Assembly: GCA_937965895.1 (NCBI GenBank)
Contig: CALCKS010000198.1
Span: 1-21,967 of the forward strand
DNA from: an uncultured Campylobacter sp.
Lineage (GTDB): Bacteria > Campylobacterota > Campylobacteria > Campylobacterales > Campylobacteraceae
Reading direction: 5' to 3'
DNA: 21,967 bases
In this document: piece after piece, positions 7,955 through 15,067 of the stretch
Position numbering within the stretch: position 1 is the first letter of the stretch
Layout: each line of letters opens with the position of its first letter
Translations under genes and position numbers: made by a program
The notes under the pieces: generated by a model
What the model saw: only the letters and a program-made list of their open reading frames with translations
Databases searched by the model: none
Told to the model about the DNA's origin: nothing

Positions 7955-10900
7955 ACACGGTAAACAACAAAGAGCTGTACGGCACTCTTAAGCAAAGTCT
8001 CTCGGGTAATGCCGTGATAGAAAATTTACCTGTATTAGAACTGGATGGCGATATAGACATTAGCGATGTTAAATTTTATCACATAAAAGAACTTACCTTT
8101 GAAGAAGATAGCCCTAGAAGAGAGGCTTTTGAAAACGTAATAAGCACGCTTAGGATAGATGGGATCATTTTTGTATATTTGATCGTTGGCGGTAGTAACG
8201 GAGTTTCTTTTTATGCCGGCGTAGCCAAGGATATGTCGTATAGGGGTGAGCTTGAGCTTGATATCGATGATATAGGTAAAAGGGTTTTAAAACCTAGCAT
8301 TGAAGGCAATTTTAGAGGCAGTAAGGTGCTTGAAGTAGAAAAAGGGCAAAAAGCGGAGCTGGTTTCTAAAATAGATAAAATGAAAAGATTTGCCAAAGTT
8401 AGCGGCATACCTAGCGTATATAAGGATAAAGAGGATTTTCAGGGCATAGATAGACTTATAGACATTATGAGCGGGGACGAATTTGCCTTGGTAGTACTAG
8501 CAAAACCGATGTCAAATGGGGCGATAGCTGGTATAGAAAAGGTTTTATTTGATGCTTATAATAATATAGCCCCGATGACGAAAACATCAGTACAGCATAG
8601 CGACGGAAGCTCCACTAGCACATCTACTTCGGCAACTAAAGGTAGTTCAATATCTGATGGCACTAATTATTCTGAATCTAATCAAAAAGGTAAAAATACT
8701 TCAAGCAGTATAAATACCAATACAAGCAAAGGCGAAAGCGATAGATATTCAAACTCAAGCACTAGCAGGGGAACGTCTGAAAGCGCAGGCGAAAATTCAT
8801 CTTTTAGTAAAACTACAGGCTCTTCGCAAACCAAAAGCGAAAATGAATCCTTTAATAAAAGCGAATCCATCTCTAAAAATCAAGGCAGCAACTTAAGCTT
8901 TGAATTTACCAACAAAATGGCTAGCGAGCTTACAAAGTATATAGACGAAGTTTTATTAAAGCGCATAAACTACGGCAAAAATAAAGGTCTTTTTGACTCT
9001 TGCATATATCTTATGTCAAACGAAAAAGGAAATTTAACAAAGCTTGGAAATGCTATCAGAGCTATATTCTCAGGCGATGAAAGCAATAAATCTCCGCTCA
9101 TTTTTAGTAATTTAAATGCTGCAAAAGATATAAACGAGATAAAGTGTATAAAAAATTTTCAAATTCCTAAAATAAATTTAATAGAAAATACAAACGCGGT
9201 GATATCAAGAAGCCTACTATCTCAAAATTTAGCTAGCCAATCATGCTGGATGTCAGCTAATGAACTAAGCGTGATAGCCACTTTACCAAAAAAAGAGGTT
9301 GTCGGACTATCCCTAAAAGAAGAGGTGGAATTTGGTCTAAATATTAAAGAGCAAATATCGCAAGACGAAGCGATATTTTTGGGCAATATGGTTCAAAGCG
9401 GCAAAGAGTTAAATCAAAAAATTTTTATAGATAAAGCTTGGCTTGATAAACATATATTTATAGCTGGGGTTACAGGTAGCGGTAAAACGACTACTTGCCA
9501 AAGAATTTTAAAGTCCGCTAATTTGCCGTTTTTGGTTATAGAACCGGCAAAAACAGAGTATAGGGCTATGCTAAATGATATGGATGATTTGCTTATATTT
9601 ACGCTTGGAGATGAGAGGGTCGCGCCTTTTAGGATAAACCCATTTGAATTTTTCCCTCACGAGAGTATATCTTCGAGAGTAGATATGATAAAAGCAAATA
9701 TCGAAGCCTCTTTTGATATGGAAGCAGCCATTCCTCAGATCATAGAGACTGCTCTTTATAGATGTTATGAAGAGTATGGCTGGGATATATCGACGTCTAA
9801 AAATTATAAATTTAGCGATCCGTTTGCAGATGGAGTTTTTGCGTTTCCGACACTATCGGATCTGGTGCGACAAGCAAACATCGTAGTAGAAGAGCAAGGA
9901 TTTGATGAAAGACTAAAAAAAGACTACATAGGCTCTATAAATGCAAGACTTCAAGGGCTTTTAGTGGGCTCAAAAGCTTTTATGCTGAATAATCAACGAA
10001 GCGTAGATTTTGCCGATCTGCTTGAAAAAAACGTAGTTTTAGAACTAGAAGAGGTAAAAAACGGAGCTGAAAAATCTCTAATAATGGGTTTTATATTAAT
10101 AAATATAAATGAAGCCTTAAAGGTAAAATACAAAGAGTACAAAAATAAAGGCGAGGAATTTAGACATATTACACTCATAGAGGAGTCGCACAGGCTTCTT
10201 TCTAAATTTATGCCGGGAGATAGCCCAAACAAAAAACTAGGCGTAGAGACATTTGCCGATATGCTTGCCGAAGTGCGAAAATATGGAGAGTCGCTAATAA
10301 TAGTAGATCAAATCCCAAACAAACTAACGCCAGAAGTGTTAAAAAACACAAACACAAAAATAGTGCATAAAATTTTCGCTCAAGACGACAAAGAGGCGAT
10401 AGGTAATACAATGGCTTTAAATGATGAACAAAAGGAGTTTTTATCAAATTTGGAAACTGGTAGAGCAATAGTATCTAATCCAAATTTTATCAAGCCGATT
10501 CAGGTGCAAATAGCCCAACTTGAAAATGTCAGCACCACAAAATCAGCCGTGATAGATAGTCAAATTTTAAGAGATAATGTCTTGGATTATTACAGGCAAA
10601 ACTATAAAAAAGGTATAATACCGCCAGTAGAAATTAAAAATAATGTGCCAAACGTAAAAGACTTAGAAGAAGCCTTGCAATACGATTTTTATGCGCTTGA
10701 GGTTGAGTGGTTAAAGCGAGTTAAAGATAATGAAAAAATTGTGCTAGGCGGTATCAAACAGATGATAGATCGCAAAAAAATACCAAACAACGTGAAATAT
10801 TTAAGCAAATATGTCTTTAATAAATTTTATAAAAATCAAGATGAGGGCTTACATGAGGACATAAAAGAGTGTATTAGCCTGATTTTTGAAAAAATTATGA

Positions 10901-10971
10901 ATACTGAAGAGATTGAGATTTTGTTTGATAATTACATGGATAGGCATTTAAAAGAGTATATTCAAATTTAA
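7951..10971 (+). CDS. HerA/DUF87-type ATPase with Ser/Thr-rich linker
   Basis: A 1006-residue P-loop ATPase. Residues 1-205 are an unrecognised alpha/beta domain; 213-312 are a low-complexity, Ser/Thr/Asn/Gly-rich linker; the ATPase core follows. Walker A is GVTGSGKTT at 506-514, then EPAKTEYR at 531-538 and RINPFEF at 561-567. Walker B is HITLIEESH at 739-747, and the sensor region IIVDQIPNKL at 783-792 is typical of the HerA/VirD4 class. Residues 880-1006 are a helical tail. HerA-type enzymes form hexameric rings that move DNA or protein, and they are common in defence and conjugation loci; which applies here is not visible. No membrane segment is evident. The start overlaps the Hsp70-like stop by four bases, implying coupled translation. 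Confidence 0.88.
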   Translation: MNTVNNKELYGTLKQSLSGNAVIENLPVLELDGDIDISDVKFYHIKELTFEEDSPRREAFENVISTLRIDGIIFVYLIVGGSNGVSFYAGVAKDMSYRGELELDIDDIGKRVLKPSIEGNFRGSKVLEVEKGQKAELVSKIDKMKRFAKVSGIPSVYKDKEDFQGIDRLIDIMSGDEFALVVLAKPMSNGAIAGIEKVLFDAYNNIAPMTKTSVQHSDGSSTSTSTSATKGSSISDGTNYSESNQKGKNTSSSINTNTSKGESDRYSNSSTSRGTSESAGENSSFSKTTGSSQTKSENESFNKSESISKNQGSNLSFEFTNKMASELTKYIDEVLLKRINYGKNKGLFDSCIYLMSNEKGNLTKLGNAIRAIFSGDESNKSPLIFSNLNAAKDINEIKCIKNFQIPKINLIENTNAVISRSLLSQNLASQSCWMSANELSVIATLPKKEVVGLSLKEEVEFGLNIKEQISQDEAIFLGNMVQSGKELNQKIFIDKAWLDKHIFIAGVTGSGKTTTCQRILKSANLPFLVIEPAKTEYRAMLNDMDDLLIFTLGDERVAPFRINPFEFFPHESISSRVDMIKANIEASFDMEAAIPQIIETALYRCYEEYGWDISTSKNYKFSDPFADGVFAFPTLSDLVRQANIVVEEQGFDERLKKDYIGSINARLQGLLVGSKAFMLNNQRSVDFADLLEKNVVLELEEVKNGAEKSLIMGFILININEALKVKYKEYKNKGEEFRHITLIEESHRLLSKFMPGDSPNKKLGVETFADMLAEVRKYGESLIIVDQIPNKLTPEVLKNTNTKIVHKIFAQDDKEAIGNTMALNDEQKEFLSNLETGRAIVSNPNFIKPIQVQIAQLENVSTTKSAVIDSQILRDNVLDYYRQNYKKGIIPPVEIKNNVPNVKDLEEALQYDFYALEVEWLKRVKDNEKIVLGGIKQMIDRKKIPNNVKYLSKYVFNKFYKNQDEGLHEDIKECISLIFEKIMNTEEIEILFDNYMDRHLKEYIQI

Positions 10972-10985
10972 ATAAGGGAGTTAAC

Positions 10986-11660
10986 ATGGGATTGTTAAGT
11001 GTTTTTGGTGGTTTTGTTAGTAGCGTATGTAGCGCCATAAGTAGTGCATTTAGCTCGCTTGGAAGTAGTTTGACTACGTTTGCGACTAAAATAGTTGAAT
11101 TAGCAGGACCATTGCTAGAAACTGTTGGAAAAATAGCCTCAATGGTTGCTAAATTTTTAGGCGTGACAGAAGAGCTGGAAGATCCTATAGAGCTAGGTCT
11201 AAGAGCTGAGGCGTCTGATAAAAAACCAGAGGATTTTGATAGTTACAAAGACTATATAAACTATATAAAAAATGAAGTAAAAATAGACGAAGAGAAGCTA
11301 AAAAATGCTAGCGACATCGATAAGGCAAAGTATACTGCTATAGGCTCTGGTGTTCTAATCAAGGGCATAGAGGATAAAAAGGATATGAATATTGGAGCAG
11401 ATACATTTGTTGCATTAGCAAAAATAGGCACGGAAACTTTAGATAAATTGGGTGGCGCTCGTGGCGTAGATGCTATTTTAGATACGTTTAAAGACGGAAA
11501 ATTAGGCGAATTTGCAAAATATGTCTCTGGCAATCTAAATAGCGTAAAAGACAAGATCATGGTCTCTGATCGATTAACGGAAACATTTAAAAGCCTAAAT
11601 CCAGACATGGATATAAAAGATATCCAAAAAGAGGTTATGGATATGGGAAATAAAAAATAA
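10986..11660 (+). CDS. Unknown protein with small-residue hydrophobic N-terminus
   Basis: A 224-residue protein of unknown family. Residues 1-57 are rich in Gly, Ser, Ala, Val, Leu and Phe with almost no charge (start MGLLSVFGGFVSSVCSAISS), and could form amphipathic or membrane-inserting helices. There is no lysine-rich n-region or cleavage site of a normal signal peptide. From 64 on it is charged, helical and soluble-looking. AAGGGAG lies six bases before the ATG, 14 bp after the HerA-type gene, and the stop overlaps the next start by one base. Its position at the end of an NTPase operon and its membrane-active look make it a plausible effector or membrane anchor of the system. This is inference only. 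Confidence 0.75.
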   Translation: MGLLSVFGGFVSSVCSAISSAFSSLGSSLTTFATKIVELAGPLLETVGKIASMVAKFLGVTEELEDPIELGLRAEASDKKPEDFDSYKDYINYIKNEVKIDEEKLKNASDIDKAKYTAIGSGVLIKGIEDKKDMNIGADTFVALAKIGTETLDKLGGARGVDAILDTFKDGKLGEFAKYVSGNLNSVKDKIMVSDRLTETFKSLNPDMDIKDIQKEVMDMGNKK

Positions 11661-12109
11661 TGAGAGATTTTTTAGTATTTTACATAGAAGATCAAATATC
11701 CATTTGCGAATTTAAGGAGGGCCGTTTTATAAAATACAAAAATAACGGCGAAGACAAATGGACGTTTGACTATAAACAATTTTGGCATTGGTGGAAAGAT
11801 AGGGTGGAATTTGTATCTGATACAAAATTTAGCTTTGTTGTCTTAACCGATAAGGAAGAGTTTAAGATACAAGACGATATCGCTATAGCAGAAAATATTA
11901 GCTTTACGGCAAGCGATATAAAAAGGGATATAAAAGATATCCCGTCAAATTTAAATCTAATATCTTATCCTGTCGGCTTTAAAGAAGATGAGGATATGTT
12001 TGCCAAAGAAGAGTGTGATATGGATGATATTAAATTGCCAAGCGAAGATGAAAACGGGTATCTGGCTATATACTATAACAAAAAGACAGAGGAACATAAA
12101 AAGAAATAA
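11660..12109 (+). CDS. Small acidic protein of unknown function
   Basis: A 149-residue protein rich in Asp and Glu, with aromatic residues clustered in the first half (WTFDYKQFWHWWKDRVEF at 33-50) and a strongly acidic second half (near 111-130). I do not recognise a family. It is translationally coupled to the 224-aa gene through a TAATG overlap and is the last gene before the convergent terminator. Tight coupling to a protein with a hydrophobic N-terminus suggests the two work as a pair, for example effector and immunity or chaperone, but the sequence does not prove this. It has no signal peptide or membrane segment. Confidence 0.75.
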   Translation: MRDFLVFYIEDQISICEFKEGRFIKYKNNGEDKWTFDYKQFWHWWKDRVEFVSDTKFSFVVLTDKEEFKIQDDIAIAENISFTASDIKRDIKDIPSNLNLISYPVGFKEDEDMFAKEECDMDDIKLPSEDENGYLAIYYNKKTEEHKKK

Positions 12110-12116
12110 TTATAAT

Positions 12117-12142
12117 CTGGTGTAAAACTAAATTTACACCAG
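12117..12142. terminator. Bidirectional terminator between convergent genes
   Basis: A perfect 10-bp stem CTGGTGTAAA / TTTACACCAG with a six-base loop lies between the convergent stops at 12109 and 12149. It is followed by TATATCTTATTT on the plus strand and ATTATAATT on the minus strand. The T-runs are broken, so efficiency may be moderate. Confidence 0.7.
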
Positions 12143-12148
12143 TATATC

Positions 12149-13288
12149 TTATTTCTTAGCCCTCCCCGCTTCTGCCCTAGCCTTGACTACTTTGGCTAGC
12201 ACGCTCTCGCTAGCCATGCCTATTATCTTTGCTCTTAGCTTTGCCACATCGGCATGGCTGGGAGCTTTGGCATGGACAGTTTCGTTTCGCAAGTCCTGAA
12301 GTTCGGTTATGACCTTTGGTAGAGTTCTGGTTATGTAGTTTTGTAGTAAATTCCCCTCAAGTGCATCTTGGATCAGGCGATTTTTGAAAAGAAATTTATA
12401 GGTTCCTAAATTTGGTTTATTTTCAAATATATCGCTCACGGTAAAGCTAGTGCCCTGCACTTCGTATGGGATTTTTAATATAGACGGCTTTATCTTTGCG
12501 AGTTGTTCCATGAGAACTTTAACGAAGGCGTAAATCTCTTGCTCCATAGTTTTTGAGTATTTGACCACGGCGGAGCTAAAATCATAAAGCGGATTGGCGA
12601 TATTACCCAGATACTCTATCTCTGCGGAGATGATATTTTCTATGCTATCTGGGTGCATTAGATTTATTAGGCTTCGTCCGAAACAGTAACGGATTAAATT
12701 TCGTTTTATCTCTAAAAACTCGGCGCTTTTATAGACATCAGGATAAAATTTACCCTCATCCTCAAAATAGAGCGTCTCTTGCTTTGTCTTTATGATGAGA
12801 GGATAAACATAAGCGTTGCCGTATACTGCGTAAGTATGGCCGCTTACGGTAAAATTTGCCAGGTAATCGTCTCTAACGCACTCAAAATCATTTCTAACTA
12901 GCTCCCTAATATCGCTTATGATAAACCACTTTTCTACATCGAGCCTTTTTTCTTTATAATACTCAGGCGCTATCTCGCTCATATCTTCATCGGTTACGGC
13001 AATAACTTTTGCTACGAACAAATTTGAGTAGTCGGTCAAGAATAGTTGTAAATATTTATCGCCCTCAAGGCTCCAAGGAGCCAAATTTGGCGTTTTAGGG
13101 CTTTGATTGCTTAAATTTAAGCTCTCGTAAATTTGCTCAAGCTCGGCTTCATGGGAGTTTACCATATCTCGCCGCTTGCTTTTTATCTTACCAAAGGCCA
13201 CCTTGCCATTAGAAATCAGGATCTTAAGGTGCTGCTCGATGACATCGCTTTGATAATAAGGGTTGTAGAGAATGAGGATGTTGTGCAT
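12149..13288 (-). CDS. Protein with C-terminal HEPN-like motif
   Basis: A 379-residue soluble protein. It starts with a hydrophobic strand and a conserved-looking motif (MHNILILYNPYYQSDVIEQH), followed by a mixed alpha/beta region. Its helical C-terminal part contains LQDLRNETVHAKAP at 330-343. The R-N-x-x-x-H signature (R334, H339) at a helix end matches the catalytic R-x4-6-H of HEPN ribonucleases, and LRNExxHxK is a common form. Residues 347-377 are a basic Ala-rich tail. HEPN RNases are frequent effectors in defence islands, but the fold cannot be confirmed here and the motif is short. AAAGGT lies six bases before the ATG, and a TATAAT at 13326-13331 gives it its own promoter. It lacks the composite motif of its neighbours. 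Confidence 0.8.
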   Translation of the reverse strand: MHNILILYNPYYQSDVIEQHLKILISNGKVAFGKIKSKRRDMVNSHEAELEQIYESLNLSNQSPKTPNLAPWSLEGDKYLQLFLTDYSNLFVAKVIAVTDEDMSEIAPEYYKEKRLDVEKWFIISDIRELVRNDFECVRDDYLANFTVSGHTYAVYGNAYVYPLIIKTKQETLYFEDEGKFYPDVYKSAEFLEIKRNLIRYCFGRSLINLMHPDSIENIISAEIEYLGNIANPLYDFSSAVVKYSKTMEQEIYAFVKVLMEQLAKIKPSILKIPYEVQGTSFTVSDIFENKPNLGTYKFLFKNRLIQDALEGNLLQNYITRTLPKVITELQDLRNETVHAKAPSHADVAKLRAKIIGMASESVLAKVVKARAEAGRAKK

Positions 13289-13325
13289 ACTTTACCTTTT
13301 TAATCTAGCATATAATAATTAAATG

Positions 13326-13331
13326 ATTATA
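13326..13331 (-). promoter_or_regulatory. Predicted -10 box for the HEPN-like gene
   Basis: TATAAT on the minus strand in AGTATAATC, 37 bases before the ATG at 13288, just after the stop of the zinc-ribbon gene. No convincing -35 is visible, as is usual in Campylobacter. Confidence 0.5.
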
Positions 13332-13336
13332 CTAAT

Positions 13337-13579
13337 TTAGCCCTTAAATACCTTTTTAAATATATTCTTAAAAGATTGGATCATATTATCAAAGTGCTCT
13401 TTAGCCATAGCCTCTTCTATGGATATTGCTTTTCTATTAAACTTTGTATTGCCACACTTTGGACAAACATCTGGAACTTGCTTAAAATCTAAGTCTGTTA
13501 AAGCATCGCTCTTAAACCAAATCAGTTTTTCAAAGCTGCATTTGGAACAGCAAATTTTAAATGGGTTTGGTCGTATCAC
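13337..13579 (-). CDS. Small zinc-ribbon protein
   Basis: An 80-residue protein with two metal-binding knuckles: CSKC at 11-14 (after a further Cys at 10) and CPKC at 39-42, giving a CxxC-x24-CxxC zinc ribbon. A basic, amphipathic C-terminal helix follows (IQSFKNIFKKVFKG). The start is GTG at 13579, with AAGGA six bases upstream; there is no ATG before the first knuckle. Its promoter carries composite motif copy 3 and a large dyad. A second protein of the same plan is at 18986-19213, so the family is duplicated here. The role is unknown; DNA, RNA or protein binding are all possible. Confidence 0.82.
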   Translation of the reverse strand: MIRPNPFKICCSKCSFEKLIWFKSDALTDLDFKQVPDVCPKCGNTKFNRKAISIEEAMAKEHFDNMIQSFKNIFKKVFKG

Positions 13580-13620
13580 TTTATGTCCTTGATTGGAAAT
13601 TTTCGTGGTAAAAATTTATC

Positions 13621-13665
13621 GCACTTCTTTACTATCAAATTTATAAAATTATAGCAAAGAAGCGC
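13621..13665. repeat. Large imperfect dyad over the zinc-ribbon promoter
   Basis: GCACTTCTTTACTAT (13621-13635) and ATAGCAAAGAAGCGC (13651-13665) are inverted repeats matching at 13 of 15 positions around a 15-base AT-rich centre. The dyad covers the minus-strand -10 box at 13648-13653. It could be an operator or, since it follows the GTPase stop, part of a weak terminator. Confidence 0.6.
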
Positions 13666-13678
13666 GACAGGTTGAGTC
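13648..13678 (-). promoter_or_regulatory. Composite promoter motif, copy 3
   Basis: On the minus strand GACTCAACCTGTC (13678-13666), ten bases, then GCTATAATTT. The -10 (13653-13648) is a perfect TATAAT. This copy shows best that the 13-mer sits at and upstream of the -35 position of an ordinary sigma-70-type promoter. Confidence 0.75.
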
Positions 13679-13699
13679 AAATTTAGATAAAAGTAGATT

Positions 13700-14839
13700 T
13701 TATTTTAGCTTTTCGACGTATGCCTTTATGATAGTATCGGTTAAATTTGAAAATAAATCAAAATCGCCTTTGTAAATTAATTCAAAATTATCGTTTAAAT
13801 ACGCTAGATATGCATTGCCCATTAATTTAGTTGTGGAGCTTGCGACGGTTACATTAAAAGCTCCTCCCGCAACAGATCCTACGGCCGGTATAAATTTTAA
13901 TAGATTACCAGCTAAAAATCTAACAGCAAAACCTCCGGCCGCTACGGCAGCAAAAGATGCCGCCAGTTTTGCAATATTTTCAGCAGAGGCTTCGAAGCCA
14001 TAGTTGTGCGTAATATGGGTTATCATGGCTATTTGGGTAGGCAAAAGCAGGGCTATATCCGAAAATGGCAGTGGATTGACTGCTATAGCACCTGCGGCTA
14101 CGCTATATTTATTGATAATATCTAATGCTGCTTCGTATTTTACATCTTTATTATATTTTTGCTCTCTAGCAAAAGCTTGCTTTGATGCCTCTGGTAAAGC
14201 GTTGTATGTTTTCTTTATAAGCTCGTCTATGCCTTTAAGTGGTTTTATATTTCCGTCATCATCCTCGATCTCTAGCGCCACAACTCGTTGCGTGTATTTG
14301 TCATTTATGCCAAACTCGCTTTTTACTTTATCCGAAAAATTTTCACCATTTTCGTCTTTGTCTTGTTGCGCTTTTGTAATCGCAACTATCGTCGTGTAGT
14401 CTTTTTGTCCAAAGAGATCAAATAGCTTTTTCTCGCCCTCTTCTATCCTTCTACCGGGCTCTGCTACGCAAAACCATACTATATGTATTTGCTCATCGGC
14501 TCTCTTTTTGCTATCTTCTTCTAAAAAATTCGCAATATCGGCATAAATAAATTCAAAGTCTTTCATCTCAAGACCTTTAGTGTCATAGATGCTAAAATTT
14601 GGATTTACTTTTATTTCGCTTATTTCTTGTGTGACCGGTTTTCCGGAGCCAGTCTTTGCTGCTTTTTCTCCGAAAACTGCATTTATGAGTGTACTTTTGC
14701 CTACACCAGTTTTGCCGACCATTAAAACGTTTAATTTAGAACATATACCTTGCGTAGCCTCTTTAAAGGCATCCTTTGCTTTAGCCATGAGATCGTTTAG
14801 ATCTAACGGAATCTCTTGCTGTTTTTGATTGGTTTCCAT
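13700..14839 (-). CDS. Era/YeeP-like GTPase with DUF697-like C-terminus
   Basis: A 379-residue TRAFAC-class GTPase. G1 is GKTGVGKST at 42-50, a G2 threonine lies near 70, and G3 is DTKG at 86-89. G4 is TKAQ at 155-158, in place of the usual N/TKxD. Residues 210-379 are a helical, Ala/Gly-rich hydrophobic region (for example AAGAIAVNPLPFSDIALLLP) resembling the DUF697/YcjF C-terminus of membrane-associated GTPases. The start is ATG 14839, with AAGGA seven bases upstream. The frame is open back to a TTG at 14920, but that region looks like a promoter with a poly-G tract. The protein probably acts at the inner membrane, and the two membrane-like proteins upstream on the same strand may be partners. 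Loss of the G4 aspartate may weaken guanine specificity. Confidence 0.87.
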   Translation of the reverse strand: METNQKQQEIPLDLNDLMAKAKDAFKEATQGICSKLNVLMVGKTGVGKSTLINAVFGEKAAKTGSGKPVTQEISEIKVNPNFSIYDTKGLEMKDFEFIYADIANFLEEDSKKRADEQIHIVWFCVAEPGRRIEEGEKKLFDLFGQKDYTTIVAITKAQQDKDENGENFSDKVKSEFGINDKYTQRVVALEIEDDDGNIKPLKGIDELIKKTYNALPEASKQAFAREQKYNKDVKYEAALDIINKYSVAAGAIAVNPLPFSDIALLLPTQIAMITHITHNYGFEASAENIAKLAASFAAVAAGGFAVRFLAGNLLKFIPAVGSVAGGAFNVTVASSTTKLMGNAYLAYLNDNFELIYKGDFDLFSNLTDTIIKAYVEKLK

Positions 14840-14874
14840 GCCATTATCCTTTTTTGTTAAAATAAAATTTGTAT

Positions 14875-14902
14875 ATTTTAGCATTACCCCCCCCGTTGTC
14901 AA
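14875..14902 (-). promoter_or_regulatory. Candidate phase-variable promoter with poly-G spacer
   Basis: On the minus strand: TTGACA (14902-14897), a 16-bp spacer containing eight consecutive G (14894-14887), then TAAAAT (14880-14875), about 36 bases before the GTPase ATG. The -35 is a consensus hexamer and lies in one arm of an inverted repeat TTGTCAA (14896-14902) / TTGACAA (14914-14920). Change in the G-run length would alter the -35/-10 spacing. Confidence 0.65.
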
Positions 14903-14929
14903 TAAATTTATTTTTGACAAAAGCGGGAG

Positions 14930-15067
14930 CTATTGGGTTACCTTTTTATTCCTAAAGATTATGCTAATAACCTCTTTTACAGCCGGTAAATAAAGATTTA
15001 ATGCCATAAATTTAATTACTTGATAGAATACATAACCTGCAAATAAATCTAAAAATAATCTTAACAT
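14930..15067 (-). CDS. 45-aa membrane-like peptide
   Basis: A short gene: MLRLFLDLFAGYVFYQVIKF, then MALNLYLPAVKEVISIIFRN and KKVTQ. It is strongly hydrophobic with a basic C-terminus, consistent with one membrane-spanning or membrane-lying helix. The ATG (15067-15065) overlaps the end of the 237-aa gene by seven bases, and AGGAG lies eight bases upstream, so it is well placed for coupled translation. I know of no family. Support comes from the overlap, the ribosome site and the composition; conservation could not be tested. Together with the 237-aa protein it may form a membrane partner of the GTPase encoded just downstream. Confidence 0.6.
   Translation of the reverse strand: MLRLFLDLFAGYVFYQVIKFMALNLYLPAVKEVISIIFRNKKVTQ

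Noticed and set aside
13815..14828. Long open frames on the plus strand opposite the GTPase gene
   Set aside because: They lack ribosome sites and recognisable domains, and lie entirely over a well-supported minus-strand GTPase.
14840..14920. TTG or upstream ATG start for the GTPase, adding 27 residues
   Set aside because: The upstream starts lack a good ribosome site and would place a consensus -35/-10 promoter and the poly-G run inside the gene; ATG 14839 has AAGGA at the right distance. Kept only as an alternative for phase variation.
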